Notes: generated from the letters alone by a model not told the origin. Counted from the stretch's first letter, positions 37,081 through 51,600 are shown. The stretch is 64,000 nucleotides of DNA from Polytrichum commune (GCA_950295325.1 OX485806.1:44387169-44451168), one strand, 5' to 3'. Numbers and translations: made by a program.

Positions 37081-38040
37081 TTTGAGTTCCAAAAGGCTTA
37101 GTTGTGGCTTTTTGATGGTTATGTAGTTATTTGGCTTAGTTTTGGAGTGGAAAGGTGCTGACTTGAGAGATCCATCCATTCTATGCTTACTTTGAGGTGT
37201 TTTGAGTTCCAAAAGGCTTAGTTTTGGCTTTTTGATGGTTATGTAGTTATTTGGCTTAGTTTTGGAGTGGAAAGGTGCTGACTTGAGAGATCCATCCATT
37301 CAAAACTAACTTTGAGGTGTTTTGAGTTCCAAAAGGCTTAGTTTTGGCTTTTTGATGGTTATGTAGTTATTTGGCTTAGTTTTGGAGTGGAAAGGTGCTG
37401 ACTTGAGAGATCCATCCATTCAAAACTAACTTTGAGGTGTTTTGAGTTCCAAAAGGCTTAGTTGTGGCTTTTTGATGGTTATGTAGTTATTAAGCATAGT
37501 TTTGGAGTGGAAAGGTGCTGACTTGAGAGATCCATCCATTCAAAACTAACTTTGAGGTGTTTTGAGTTCCAAAAGGCTTAGTTGTGGCTTTTTGATGGTT
37601 ATGTAGTTATTTGGCTTAGTTTTGGAGTGGAAAGGTGCTGACTTGAGAGATCCATCCATTCTATGCTTACTTTGAGGTGTTTTGAGTTCCAAAAGGCTTA
37701 GTTTTGGCTTTTTGATGGTTATGTAGTTATTTGGCTTAGTTTTGGAGTGGAAAGGTGCTGACTTGAGAGATCCATCCATTCAAAACTAACTTTGAGGTGT
37801 TTTGAGTTCCAAAAGGCTTAGTTTTGGCTTTTTGATGGTTATGTAGTTATTTGGCTTAGTTTTGGAGTGGAAAGGTGCTGACTTGAGAGATCCATCCATT
37901 CAAAACTAACTTTGAGGTGTTTTGAGTTCCAAAAGGCTTAGTTGTGGCTTTTTGATGGTTATGTAGTTATTAAGCATAGTTTTGGAGTGGAAAGGTGCTG
38001 ACTTGAGAGATCCATCCATTCAAAACTAACTTTGAGGTGT
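37081..38040 (+). repeat. 4-unit (480-bp) tandem duplication
   Basis: Units 37081-37560 and 37561-38040 match in order. Each ends with a unit combining AAGCATAG with TGGAAAGG. Elsewhere AAGCATAG nearly always travels with TGGGAAGG, so this unlinked combination is a good marker of the local duplication. It recurs at 39121. Confidence 0.75.
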
Positions 38041-40200
38041 TTTGAGTTCCAAAAGGCTTAGTTGTGGCTTTTTGATGGTTATGTAGTTATTTGGCTTAGT
38101 TTTGGAGTGGAAAGGTGCTGACTTGAGAGATCCATCCATTCTATGCTTACTTTGAGGTGTTTTGAGTTCCAAAAGGCTTAGTTGTGGCTTTTTGATGGTT
38201 ATGTAGTTATTTGGGTTAGTTTTGGAGTGGAAAGGTGCTGACTTGAGAGATCCATCCATTCAAAACTAACTTTGAGGTGTTTTGAGTTCCAAAAGGCTTA
38301 GTTGTGGCTTTTTGATGGTTATGTAGTTATTAAGCTTAGTTTTGGAGTGGAAAGGTGCTGACTTGAGAGATCCATCCATTCAAAACTAACTTTGAGGTGT
38401 TTTGAGTTCCAAAAGGCTTAGTTTTGGCTTTTTGATGGTTATGTAGTTATTAAGCATAGTTTTGGAGTGGGAAGGTGCTGACTTGAGAGATCCATCCATT
38501 CAAAACTAACTTTGAGGTGTTTTGAGTTCCAAAAGGCTTAGTTGTGGCTTTTTGATGGTTATGTAGTTATTAAGCTTAGTTTTGGAGTGGAAAGGTGCTG
38601 ACTTGAGAGATCCATCCATTCAAAACTAACTTTGAGGTGTTTTGAGTTCCAAAAGGCTTAGTTTTGGCTTTTTGATGGTTATGTAGTTATTAAGCATAGT
38701 TTTGGAGTGGGAAGGTGCTGACTTGAGAGATCCATCCATTCAAAACTAACTTTGAGGTGTTTTGAGTTCCAAAAGGCTTAGTTGTGGCTTTTTGATGGTT
38801 ATGTAGTTATTTGGCTTAGTTTTGGAGTGGAAAGGTGCTGACTTGAGAGATCCATCCATTCTATGCTTACTTTGAGGTGTTTTGAGTTCCAAAAGGCTTA
38901 GTTGTGGCTTTTTGATGGTTATGTAGTTATTTGGCTTAGTTTTGGAGTGGAAAGGTGCTGACTTGAGAGATCCATCCATTCAAAACTAACTTTGAGGTGT
39001 TTTGAGTTCCAAAAGGCTTAGTTTTGGCTTTTTGATGGTTATGTAGTTATTTGGCTTAGTTTTGGAGTGGAAAGGTGCTGACTTGAGAGATCCATCCATT
39101 CAAAACTAACTTTGAGGTGTTTTGAGTTCCAAAAGGCTTAGTTGTGGCTTTTTGATGGTTATGTAGTTATTAAGCATAGTTTTGGAGTGGAAAGGTGCTG
39201 ACTTGAGAGATCCATCCATTCAAAACTAACTTTGAGGTGTTTTGAGTTCCAAAAGGCTTAGTTGTGGCTTTTTGATGGTTATGTAGTTATTTGGCTTAGT
39301 TTTGGAGTGGAAAGGTGCTGACTTGAGAGATCCATCCATTCTATGCTTACTTTGAGGTGTTTTGAGTTCCAAAAGGCTTAGTTGTGGCTTTTTGATGGTT
39401 ATGTAGTTATTTGGGTTAGTTTTGGAGTGGAAAGGTGCTGACTTGAGAGATCCATCCATTCAAAACTAACTTTGAGGTGTTTTGAGTTCCAAAAGGCTTA
39501 GTTGTGGCTTTTTGATGGTTATGTAGTTATTAAGCTTAGTTTTGGAGTGGAAAGGTGCTGACTTGAGAGATCCATCCATTCAAAACTAACTTTGAGGTGT
39601 TTTGAGTTCCAAAAGGCTTAGTTTTGGCTTTTTGATGGTTATGTAGTTATTAAGCATAGTTTTGGAGTGGGAAGGTGCTGACTTGAGAGATCCATCCATT
39701 CAAAACTAACTTTGAGGTGTTTTGAGTTCCAAAAGGCTTAGTTGTGGCTTTTTGATGGTTATGTAGTTATTAAGCTTAGTTTTGGAGTGGAAAGGTGCTG
39801 ACTTGAGAGATCCATCCATTCAAAACTAACTTTGAGGTGTTTTGAGTTCCAAAAGGCTTAGTTTTGGCTTTTTGATGGTTATGTAGTTATTAAGCATAGT
39901 TTTGGAGTGGGAAGGTGCTGACTTGAGAGATCCATCCATTCAAAACTAACTTTGAGGTGTTTTGAGTTCCAAAAGGCTTAGTTGTGGCTTTTTGATGGTT
40001 ATGTAGTTATTAAGCTTAGCTTTGGAGTGGAAAGGTGCTGACTTGAGAGATCCATCCATTCTATGCTTACTTTGAGGTGTTTTGAGTTCCAAAAGGCTTA
40101 GTTGTGGCTTTTTGATGGTTATGTAGTTATTTGGCTTAGTTTTGGAGTGGAAAGGTGCTGACTTGAGAGATCCATCCATTCAAAACTAACTTTGAGGTGT
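38041..40200 (+). repeat. 10-unit (1,200-bp) tandem duplication
   Basis: The order of units from 38041 recurs from 39241. It includes a TTGGGTTAG unit (38161/39361), then alternating AAGCTTAG and TTTTGG...AAGCATAG units. The second copy differs at 39961-40080, where AAGCTTAGC replaces TTGGCTTAG, and it degrades after about 40200. Confidence 0.75.
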
Positions 40201-43200
40201 TTTGAGTTCCAAAAGGCTTAGTTGTGGCTTTTTGATGGTTATGTAGTTATTTGGCTTAGTTTTGGAGTGGGAAGGTGCTGACTTGAGAGATCCATCCATT
40301 CAAAACTAACTTTGAGGTGTTTTGAGTTCCAAAAGGCTTAGTTGTGGCTTTTTGATGGTTATGTAGTTATTTGGCTTAGTTTTGGAGTGGAAAGGTGCTG
40401 ACTTGAGAGATCCATCCATTCAAAACTAACTTTGAGGTGTTTTGAGTTCCAAAAGGCTTAGTTTTGGCTTTTTGATGGTTATGTAGTTATTAAGCTTAGT
40501 TTTGGAGTGGAAAGGTGCTGACTTGAGAGATACATCCATTCTATGCTTACTTTGAGGTGTTTTGAGTTCCAAAAGGCTTAGTTGTGGCTTTTTGATGGTT
40601 ATGTAGTTATTTGGCTTAGTTTTGGAGTGGAAAGGTGCTGACTTGAGAGATCCATCCATTCAAAACTAACTTTGAGGTGTTTTGAGTTCCAAAAGGCTTA
40701 GTTGTGGCTTTTTGATGGTTATGTAGTTATTTGGCTTAGTTTTGGAGTGGGAAGGTGCTGACTTGAGAGATCCATCCATTCAAAACTAACTTTGAGGTGT
40801 TTTGAGTTCCAAAAGGCTTAGTTGTGGCTTTTTGATGGTTATGTAGTTATTTGGCTTAGTTTTGGAGTGGAAAGGTGCTGACTTGAGAGATCCATCCATT
40901 CAAAACTAACTTTGAGGTGTTTTGAGTTCCAAAAGGCTTAGTTGTGGCTTTTTGATGGTTATGTAGTTATTTGGCTTAGTTTTGGAGTGGAAAGGTGCTG
41001 ACTTGAGAGATCCATCCATTCTATGCTTACTTTGAGGTGTTTTGAGTTCCAAAAGGCTTAGTTGTGGCTTTTTGATGGTTATGTAGTTATTTGGCTTAGT
41101 TTTGGAGTGGAAAGGTGCTGACTTGAGAGATCCATCCATTCTATGCTTACTTTGAGGTGTTTTGAGTTCCAAAAGGCTTAGTTGTGGCTTTTTGATGGTT
41201 ATGTAGTTATTTGGCTTAGTTTTGGAGTGGAAAGGTGTTGACTTGAGAGATCCATCCATTCAAAACTAACTTTGAGGTGTTTTGAGTTCCAAAAGGCTTA
41301 GTTGTGGCTTTTTGATGGTTATGTAGTTATTTGGCTTAGTTTTGGAGTGGAAAGGTGCTGACTTGAGAGATCCATCCATTCAATGCTTACTTTGAGGTGT
41401 TTTGAGTTCCAAAAGGCTTAGTTGTGGCTTTTTGATGGTTATGTAGTTATTAAGCTTAGTTTTGGAGTGGAAAGGTGCTGACTTGAGAGATCCATCCATT
41501 CAAAACTAACTTTGAGGTGTTTTGAGTTCCAAAAGGCTTAGTTTTGGCTTTTTGATGGTTATGTAGTTATTTGGCTTAGTTTTGGAGTGGAAAGGTGCTG
41601 ACTTGAGAGATCCATCCATTCAATGCTTACTTTGAGGTGTTTTGAGTTCCAAAAGGCTTAGTTGTGGCTTTTTGATGGTTATGTAGTTATTTGGCTTAGT
41701 TTTGGAGTGGAAAGGTGCTGACTTGAGAGATCCATCCATTCAAAATTAATTTTGAGGTGTTTTGAGTTCCAAAAGGTTTAGTTTTGGCTTTTTGATGGTT
41801 ATGTAGTTATTTGGCTTAGTTTTGGAGTGGAAAGGTGCTGACTTGAGAGATCCATCCATTCTATGCTTACTTTGAGGTGTTTTGAGTTCCAAAAGGCTTA
41901 GTTGTGGCTTTTTGATGGTTATGTAGTTATTTGGCTTAGTTTTGGAGTGGAAAGGTGCTGACTTGAGAGATCCATCCATTCAAAACTAACTTTGAGGTGT
42001 TTTGAGTTCCAAAAGGCTTAGTTGTGGCTTTTTGATGGTTATGTAGTTATTAAGCTTAGTTTTGGAGTGGAAAGGTGCTGACTTGAGAGATCCATCCATT
42101 CAAAACTAACTTTGAGGTGTTTTGAGTTCCAAAAGGCTTAGTTTTGGCTTTTTGATGGTTATGTAGTTATTTGGCTTAGTTTTGGAGTGGAAAGGTGCTG
42201 ACTTGAAAGATCCATCCATTCTATGCTTACTTTGAGGTGTTTTGAGTTCCAAAAGGCTTAGTTGTGGCTTTTTGATGGTTATGTAGTTATTAAGCTTAGT
42301 TTTGGAGTGGAAAGGTGCTGACTTGAGAGATCCATCCATTCAAAACTAACTTTGAGGTGTTTTGAGTTCCAAAAGGCTTAGTTTTGGCTTTTTGATGGTT
42401 ATGTAGTTATTTGGCTTAGTTTTGGAGTGGAAAGGTGCTGACTTGAGAGATCCATCCATTCAAACCTAACTTTGAGGTGTTTTGAGTTCCAAAAGGCTTA
42501 GTTGTGGCTTTTTGATGGTTATGTAGTTATTAAGCTTAGTTTTGGAGTGGAAAGGTGCTGACTTGAGAGATACATCCATTCTATGCTTACTTTGAGGTGT
42601 TTTGAGTTCCAAAAGGCTTAGTTGTGGCTTTTTGATGGTTATGTAGTTATTTGGGTTAGTTTTGGAGTGGAAAGGTGCTGACTTGAGAGATCCATCCATT
42701 CAAAACTAACTTTGAGGTGTTTTGAGTTCCAAAAGGCTTAGTTGTGGCTTTTTGATGGTTATGTAGTTATTACGCATAGTTTTGGAGTGGGAAGGTGCTG
42801 ACTTGAGAGATCCATCCATTCAAAACTAACTTTGAGGTGTTTTGAGTTCCAAAAGGCTTAGTTGTGGCTTTTTGATGGTTATGTAGTTATTAAGCTTAGT
42901 TTTGGAGTGGAAAGGTGCTGACTTGAGAGATCCATCCATTCTATGCTTACTTTGAGGTGTTTTGAGTTCCAAAAGGCTTAGTTGTGGCTTTTTGATGGTT
43001 ATGTAGTTATTTGGCTTAGTTTTGGAGTGGAAAGGTGCTGACTTGAGAGATCCATCCATTCTATGCTTACTTTGAGGTGTTTTGAGTTCCAAAAGGCTTA
43101 GTTGTGGCTTTTTGATGGTTATGTAGTTATTTGGCTTAGTTTTGGAGTGGAAAGGTGCTGACTTGAGAGATCCATCCATTCAAAACTAACTTTGAGGTGT

Positions 43201-45600
43201 TTTGAGTTCCAAAAGGCTTAGTTGTGGCTTTTTGATGGTTATGTAGTTATTTGGCTTAGTTTTGGAGTGGAAAGGTGCTGACTTGAGAGATCCATCCATT
43301 CAAAACTAACTTTGAGGTGTTTTGAGTTCCAAAAGGCTTAGTTGTGGCTTTTTGATGGTTATGTAGTTATTACGCATAGTTTTGGAGTGGGAAGGTGCTG
43401 ACTTGAGAGATCCATCCATTCAAAACTAACTTTGAGGTGTTTTGAGTTCCAAAAGGCTTAGTTGTGGCTTTTTGATGGTTATGTAGTTATTAAGCTTAGT
43501 TTTGGAGTGGAAAGGTGCTGACTTGAGAGATCCATCCATTCAATGCTTACTTTGAGTTGTTTTGAGTTCCAAAAGGCTTAGTTGTGGCTTTTTGATGGTT
43601 ATGTAGTTATTAAGCTTAGTTTTGGAGTGGAAAGGTGCTGACTTGAGAGATCCATCCATTCAATGCTTACTTTGAGTTGTTTTGAGTTCCAAAAGGCTTA
43701 GTTGTGGCTTTTTGATGGTTATGTAGTTATTAAGCTTAGTTTTGGAGTGGAAAGGTGCTGACTTGAGAGATCCATCCATTCAAAACTAACTTTGAGGTGT
43801 TTTGAGTTCCAAAAGGCTTAGTTGTGGCTTTTTGATGGTTATGTAGTTATTTGGCTTAGTTTTGGAGTGGAAAGGTGCTGACTTGAGAGATCCATCCATT
43901 CAAAACTAACTTTGAGGTGTTTTGAGTTCCAAAAGGCTTAGTTTTGGCTTTTTGATGGTTATGTAGTTATTTGGCTTAGTTTTGGAGTGGAAAGGTGCTG
44001 ACTTGAGAGATCCATCCATTCAAAACTAACTTTGAGGTGTTTTGAGTTCCAAAAGGCTTAGTTGTGGTTTTTTGATGGTTATGTAGTTATTTGGCTTAGT
44101 TTTGGAGTGGAAAGGTGCTGACTTGAGAGATACATCCATTCTATGCTTACTTTGAGGTGTTTTGAGTTCCAAAAGGCTTAGTTGTGGCTTTTTGATGGTT
44201 ATGTAGTTATTTGGCTTAGTTTTCGAGTGGAAAGGTGCTGACTTGAGAGATCCATCCATTCAAAACTAACTTTGAGGTGTTTTGAGTTCCAAAAGGCTTA
44301 GTTTTGGCTTTTTGATGGTTATGTAGTTATTTGGCTTAGTTTTGGAGTGGAAAGGTGCTGACTTGAGAGATCCATCCATTCTATGCTTACTTTGAGGTGT
44401 TTTGAGTTCCAAAAGGCTTAGTTGTGGCTTTTTGATGGTTATGTAGTTATTTGGCTTAGTTTTGGAGTGGAAAGGTGCTGACTTGAGAGATCCATCCATT
44501 CAAAACTAACTTTGAGGTGTTTTGAGTTCCAAAAGGTTTAGTTTTGGCTTTTTGATGGTTATGTAGTTATTTGGCTTAGTTTTGGAGTGGAAAGGTGCTG
44601 ACTTGAGAGATCCATCCATTCAAAACTAACTTTGAGGTGTTTTGAGTTCCAAAAGGCTTAGTTGTGGCTTTTTGATGGTTATGTAGTTATTAAGCTTAGT
44701 TTTGGAGTGGAAAGGTGCTGACTTGAGAGATCCATCCATTCAAAACTAACTTTGAGGTGTTTTGAGTTCCAAAAGGCTTAGTTGTGGCTTTTTGATGGTT
44801 ATGTAGTTATTTGGCTTAGTTTTGGAGTGGAAAGGTGCTGACTTGAGAGATCCATCCATTCAAAACTAACTTTGAGGTGTTTTGAGTTCCAAAAGGCTTA
44901 GTTGTGGCTTTTTGATGGTTATGTAGTTATTAAGCTTAGTTTTGGAGTGGAAAGGTGCTGACTTGAGAGATCCATCCATTCTATGCTTACTTTGAGGTGT
45001 TTTGAGTTCCAAAAGGCTTAGTTTTGGCTTTTTGATGGTTATGTAGTTATTTGGCTTAGTTTTGGAGTGGAAAGGTGCTGACTTGAGAGATCCATCCATT
45101 CTATGCTTACTTTGAGGTGTTTTGAGTTCCAAAAGGCTTAGTTGTGGCTTTTTGATGGTTATGTAGTTATTTGGCTTAGTTTTGGAGTGGAAAGGTGCTG
45201 ACTTGAGAGATCCATCCATTCAAAACTAACTTTGAGGTGTTTTGAGTTCCAAAAGGCTTAGTTTTGGCTTTTTAATGGTTATGTAGTTATTTGGCTTAGT
45301 TTTGGAGTGGAAAGGTGCTGACTTGAGAGATACATCCATTCTATGCTTACTTTGAGGTGTTTTGAGTTCCAAAAGGCTTAGTTGTGGCTTTTTGATGGTT
45401 ATGTAGTTATTTGGCTTAGTTTTGGAGTGGAAAGGTGCTGACTTGAGAGATCCATCCATTCAAAACTAACTTTGAGGTGTTTTGAGTTCCAAAAGGCTTA
45501 GTTTTGGCTTTTTGATGGTTATGTAGTTATTTGGCTTAGTTTTGGAGTGGAAAGGTGCTGACTTGAGAGATCCATCCATTCAAAACTAACTTTGAGGTGT

Positions 45601-46080
45601 TTTGAGTTCCAAAAGGCTTAGTTGTGGCTTTTTGATGGTTATGTAGTTATTTGGCTTAGTTTTGGTGTGGAAAGGTGCTGACTTGAGAGATACATCCATT
45701 CTATGCTTACTTTGAGGTGTTTTGAGTTCCAAAAGGCTTAGTTGTGGCTTTTTGATGGTTATGTAGTTATTTGGCTTAGTTTTGGTGTGGAAAGGTGCTG
45801 ACTTGAGAGATACATCCATTCTATGCTTACTTTGAGGTGTTTTGAGTTCCAAAAGGCTTAGTTGTGGCTTTTTGATGGTTATGTAGTTATTTGGCTTAGT
45901 TTTGGTGTGGAAAGGTGCTGACTTGAGAGATACATCCATTCTATGCTTACTTTGAGGTGTTTTGAGTTCCAAAAGGCTTAGTTGTGGCTTTTTGATGGTT
46001 ATGTAGTTATTTGGCTTAGTTTTGGTGTGGAAAGGTGCTGACTTGAGAGATCCATCCATTCTATGCTTACTTTGAGGTGT
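45601..46080 (+). repeat. Run of four consecutive near-identical units
   Basis: Four successive units all carry the otherwise rare TTTTGGTGTGG (A to T within GGAGTGG) at 45661, 45781, 45901 and 46021. Elsewhere it appears only at 26701, 31261, 47221, 47341 and 48301. On the minus strand this run gives the longest stop-free stretch in the array (45586-46179). The pattern fits single-unit amplification by slippage or conversion. Confidence 0.7.
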
Positions 46081-48600
46081 TTTGAGTTCCAAAAGGCTTA
46101 GTTTTGGCTTTTTGATGGTTATGTAGTTATTAAGCTTAGTTTTGGAGTGGAAAGGTGCTGACTTGAGAGATCCATCCATTCAAAACTAACTTTGAGGTGT
46201 TTTGAGTTCCAAAAGGCTTAGTTTTGGCTTTTTGATGGTTATGTAGTTATTTGGCTTAGTTTTGGAGTGGAAAGGTGCTGACTTGAGAGATCCATCCATT
46301 CTATGCTTACTTTGAGATGTTTTGAGTTCCAAAAGGCTTAGTTGTGGCTTTTTGATGGTTATGTAGTTATTAAGCTTAGTTTTGGAGTGGAAAGCTGCTG
46401 ACTTGAGAGATCCATCCATTCAAAACTAACTTTGAGGTGTTTTGAGTTCCAAAAGGCTTAGTTTTGGCTTTTTGATGGTTATGTAGTTATTTGGCTTAGT
46501 TTTGGAGTGGAAAGGTGCTGACTTGAGAGATCCATCCATTCTATGCTTACTTTGAGGTGTTTTGAGTTCCAAAAGGCTTAGTTGTGGCTTTTTGATGGTT
46601 ATGTAGTTATTTGGCTTAGTTTTGGAGTGGAAAGGTGCTGACTTGAGAGATCCATCCATTCAAAACTAACTTTGAGGTGTTTTGAGTTCCAAAAGGCTTA
46701 GTTTTGGCTTTTTGATGGTTATGTAGTTATTTGGCTTACTTTTGGAGTGGAAAGGTGCTGACTTGAGAGATCCATCCATTCAAAACTAACTTTGAGGTGT
46801 TTTGAGTTCCAAAAGGCTTAGTTGTGGCTTTTTGATGGTTATGTAGTTATTTGGCTTAGTTTTGGAGTGGAAAGGTGCTGACTTGAGAGATCCATCCATT
46901 CTATGCTTACTTTGAGGTGTTTTGAGTTCCAAAAGGCTTAGTTGTGGCTTTTTGATGGTTATGTAGTTATTAAGCTTAGTTTCGGAGTGGAAAGGTGCTG
47001 ACTTGAGAGATCCATCCATTCAAAACTAACTTTGAGGTGTTTTGAGTTCCAAAAGGCTTAGTTTTGGCTTTTTGATGGTTATGTAGTTATTTGGCTTAGT
47101 TTTGGAGTGGAAAGGTGCTGACTTGAGAGATACATCCATTCTATGCTTACTTTGAGGTGTTTTGAGTTCCAAAAGGCTTAGTTGTGGCTTTTTGATGGTT
47201 ATGTAGTTATTTGGCTTAGTTTTGGTGTGGAAAGGTGCTGACTTGAGAGATACATCCATTCTATGCTTACTTTGAGGTGTTTTGAGTTCCAAAAGGCTTA
47301 GTTGTGGCTTTTTGATGGTTATGTAGTTATTTGGCTTAGTTTTGGTGTGGAAAGGTGCTGACTTGAGAGATACATCCATTCTATGCTTACTTTGAGGTGT
47401 TTTGAGTTCCAAAAGGCTTAGTTGTGGCTTTTTGATGGTTATGTAGTTATTTGGCTTAGTTTTGGAGTGGAAAGGTGCTGACTTGAGAGATCCATCCCTT
47501 CAAAACTAACTTTGAGGTGTTTTGAGTTCCAAAAGGCTTAGTTTTGGCTTTTTGATGGTTATGTAGTTATTTGGCTTAGTTTTGGAGTGGAAAGGTGCTG
47601 ACTTGAGAGATCCATCCATTCTATGCTTACTTTGAGGTGTTTTGAGTTCCAAAAGGCTTAGTTGTGGCTTTTTGATGGTTATGTAGTTATTTGGCTTAGT
47701 TTTGGAGTGGAAAGGTGCTGACTTGAGAGATCCATCCATTCAAAACTAACTTTGAGGTGTTTTGAGTTCCAAAAGGCTTAGTTTTGGCTTTTTGATGGTT
47801 ATGTAGTTATTAAGCTTAGTTTTGGAGTGGGAAGGTGCTGACTTGAGAGATCCATCCATTCAAAACTAACTTTGAGGTGTTTTGAGTTCCAAAAGGCTTA
47901 GTTTTGGCTTTTTGATGGTTATGTAGTTATTTGGCTTAGTTTTGGAGTGGAAAGGTGCTGACTTGAGAGATCCATCCATTCTATGATTACTTTGAGGTGT
48001 TTTGAGTTCCAAAAGGCTTAGTTGTGGCTTTTTGATGGTTATGTAGTTATTAAGCTTAGTTTTGGAGTGGAAAGCTGCTGACTTGAGAGATCCATCCATT
48101 CAAAACTAACTTTGAGGTGTTCTGAGTTCCAAAAGGCTTAGTTTTGGCTTTTTGATGGTTATGTAGTTATTTGGCTTAGTTTTGGAGTGGAAAGGTGCTG
48201 ACTTGAGAGATACATCCATTCTATGCTTACTTTGAGGTGTTTTGAGTTCCAAAAGGCTTAGTTGTGGCTTTTTGATGGTTATGTAGTTATTTGGCTTAGT
48301 TTTGGTGTGGAAAGGTGCTGACTTGAGAGATACATCCATTCTATGCTTACTTTGAGGTGTTTTGAGTTCCAAAAGGCTTAGTTGTGGCTTTTTGATGGTT
48401 ATGTAGTTATTTGGCTTAGTTTTGGAGTGGAAAGGTGCTGACTTGAGAGATCCATCCATTCTATGCTTATTTTGAGGTGTTTTGAGTTCCAAAAGGCTTA
48501 GTTTTGGCTTTTTGATGGTTATGTAGTTATTTGGCTTAGTTTTGGAGTGGAAAGGTGCTGACTTGAGAGATCCATCCATTCAAAACTAACTTTGAGGTGT

Positions 48601-51600
48601 TTTGAGTTCCAAAAGGCTTAGTTGTGGCTTTTTGATGGTTATGTAGTTATTTGGCTTAGTTTTGGAGTGGAAAGGTGCTGACTTGAGAGATCCATCCATT
48701 CAAAACTAACTTTGAGGTGTTTTGAGTTCCAAAAGGCTTAGTTTTGGCTTTTTGATGGTTATGTAGTTATTTGGCTTAGTTTTGGAGTGGAAAGGTGCTG
48801 ACTTGAGAGATCCATCCATTCAAAACTAACTTTGAGGTGTTTTGAGTTCCAAAAGGCTTAGTTTTGGCTTTTTGATGGTTATGTAGTTATTTGGCTTAGT
48901 TTTGGAGTGGAAAGGTGCTGACTTGAGAGATCCATCCATTCTATGCTTATTTTGAGGTGTTTTGAGTTCCAAAAGGCTTAGTTGTGGCTTTTTGATGGTT
49001 ATGTAGTTATTAAGCTTAGTTTTGGAGTGGAAAGGTGCTGACTTGAGAGATCCATCCATTCAAAACTAACTTTGAGGTGTTTTGAGTTCCAAAAGGCTTA
49101 GTTGTGGCTTTTTGATGGTTATGTAGTTATTTGGCTTAGTTTTGGAGTGGAAAGGTGCTGACTTGAGAGATCCATCCATTCAAAACTAACTTTGAGGTGT
49201 TTTGAGTTCCAAAAGGTTTAGTTTTGGCTTTTTGATGGTTATGTAGTTATTTGGCTTAGTTTTGGAGTGGAAAGGTGCTGACTTGAGAGATCCATCCATT
49301 CAAAACTAACTTTGAGGTGTTTTGAGTTCCAAAAGGCTTAGTTGTGGCTTTTTGATGGTTATGTAGTTATTTGGCTTAGTTTTGGAGTGGAAAGGTGCTG
49401 ACTTGAGAGATCCATCCATTCAAAACTAACTTTGAGGTGTTTTGAGTTCCAAAAGGCTTAGTTTTGGCTTTTTGATGGTTATGTAGTTATTTGGCTTAGT
49501 TTTGGAGTGGAAAGGTGCTGACTTGAGAGATCCATCCATTCAAAACTAACTTTGAGGTGTTTTGAGTTCCAAAAGGCTTAGTTGTGGCTTTTTGATGGTT
49601 ATGTAGTTATTAAGCTTAGTTTTGGAGTGGAAAGGTGCTGACTTGAGAGATCCATCCATTCAAAACTAACTTTGAGGTGTTTTGAGTTCCAAAAGGCTTA
49701 GTTTTGGCTTTTTGATGGTTATGTAGTTATTTGGCTTAGTTTTGGAGTGGAAAGGTGCTGACTTGAGAGATCCATCCATTCAAAACTAACTTTGAGGTGT
49801 TTTGAGTTCCAAAAGGCTTAGTTTTGGCTTTTTGATGGTTATGTAGTTATTTGGCTTAGTTTTGGAGTGGAAAGGTGCTGACTTGAGAGATCCATCCATT
49901 CAAAACTAACTTTGAGGTGTTTTGAGTTCCAAAAGGCTTAGTTTTGGCTTTTTGATGGTTATGTAGTTATTTGGCTTAGTTTTGGAGTGGAAAGGTGCTG
50001 ACTTGAGAGATCCATCCATTCAAAACTAACTTTGAGGTGTTTTGAGTTCCAAAAGGCTTAGTTGTGGCTTTTTGATGGTTATGTAGTTATTACGCTTAGT
50101 TTTGGAGTGGAAAGGTGCTGACTTGAGAGATCCATCCATTCAAAACTAACTTTGAGGTGTTTTGAGTTCCAAAAGGCTTAGTTTTGGCTTTTTGATGGTT
50201 ATGTAGTTATTTGGCTTAGTTTTGGAGTGGAAAGGTGCTGACTTGAGAGATCCATCCATTCAAAACTAACTTTGAGGTGTTTTGAGTTCCAAAAGGCTTA
50301 GTTGTGGCTTTTTGATGGTTATGTAGTTATTAAGCTTAGTTTTGGAGTGGAAAGGTGCTGACTTGAGAGATCCATCCATTCTATGCTTACTTTGAGGTGT
50401 TTTGAGTTCCAAAAGGCTTAGTTTTGGCTTTTTGATGGTTATGTAGTTATTTGGCTTAGTTTTGGAGTGGAAAGGTGCTGACTTGAGAGATCCATCCATT
50501 CAAAACTAACTTTGAGGTGTTTTGAGTTCCAAAAGGCTTAGTTGTGGCTTTTTGATGGTTATGTAGTTATTTGGCTTAGTTTTGGAGTGGAAAGGTGCTG
50601 ACTTGAGAGATCCATCCATTCAAAACTAACTTTGAGGTGTTTTGAGTTCCAAAAGGCTTAGTTTTGGCTTTTTGATGGTTATGTAGTTATTTGGCTTAGT
50701 TTTGGAGTGGAAAGGTGCTGACTTGAGAGATCCATCCATTCTATGCTTACTTTGAGGTGTTTTGAGTTCCAAAAGGCTTAGTTTTGGCTTTTTGATGGTT
50801 ATGTAGTTATTAAGCATAGTTTTGGAGTGGGAAGGTGCTGACTTGAGAGATCCATCCATTCAAAACTAACTTTGAGGTGTTTTGAGTTCCAAAAGGCTTA
50901 GTTTTGGCTTTTTGATGGTTATGTAGTTATTTGGCTTAGTTTTGGAGTGGAAAGGTGTTGACTTGAGAGATCCATCCATTCAAAACTAACTTTGAGGTGT
51001 TTTGAGTTCCAAAAGGCTTAGTTGTGGCTTTTTGATGGTTATGTAGTTATTAAGCATAGTTTTGGAGTGGGAAGGTGCTGACTTGAGAGATCCATCCATT
51101 CAAAACTAACTTTGAGGTGTTTTGAGTTCCAAAAGGCTTAGTTGTGGCTTTTTGATGGTTATGTAGTTATTAAGCTTAGGTTTGGAGTGGGAAGGTGCTG
51201 ACTTGAGAGATCCATCCATTCAAAACTAACTTTGAGGTGTTTTGAGTTCCAAAAGGCTTAGTTGTGGCTTTTTGATGGTTATGTAGTTATTAAGCATAGT
51301 TTTGGAGTGGGAAGGTGCTGACTTGAGAGATCCATCCATTCAAAACTAACTTTGAGGTGTTTTGAGTTCCAAAAGGCTTAGTTTTGGCTTTTTGATGGTT
51401 ATGTAGTTATTTGGCTTAGTTTTGGAGTGGAAAGGTGTTGACTTGAGAGATCCATCCATTCAAAACTAACTTTGAGGTGTTTTGAGTTCCAAAAGGCTTA
51501 GTTGTGGCTTTTTGATGGTTATGTAGTTATTAAGCATAGTTTCGGAGTGGGAAGGTGCTGACTTGAGAGATCCATCCATTCAAAACTAACTTTGAGGTGT

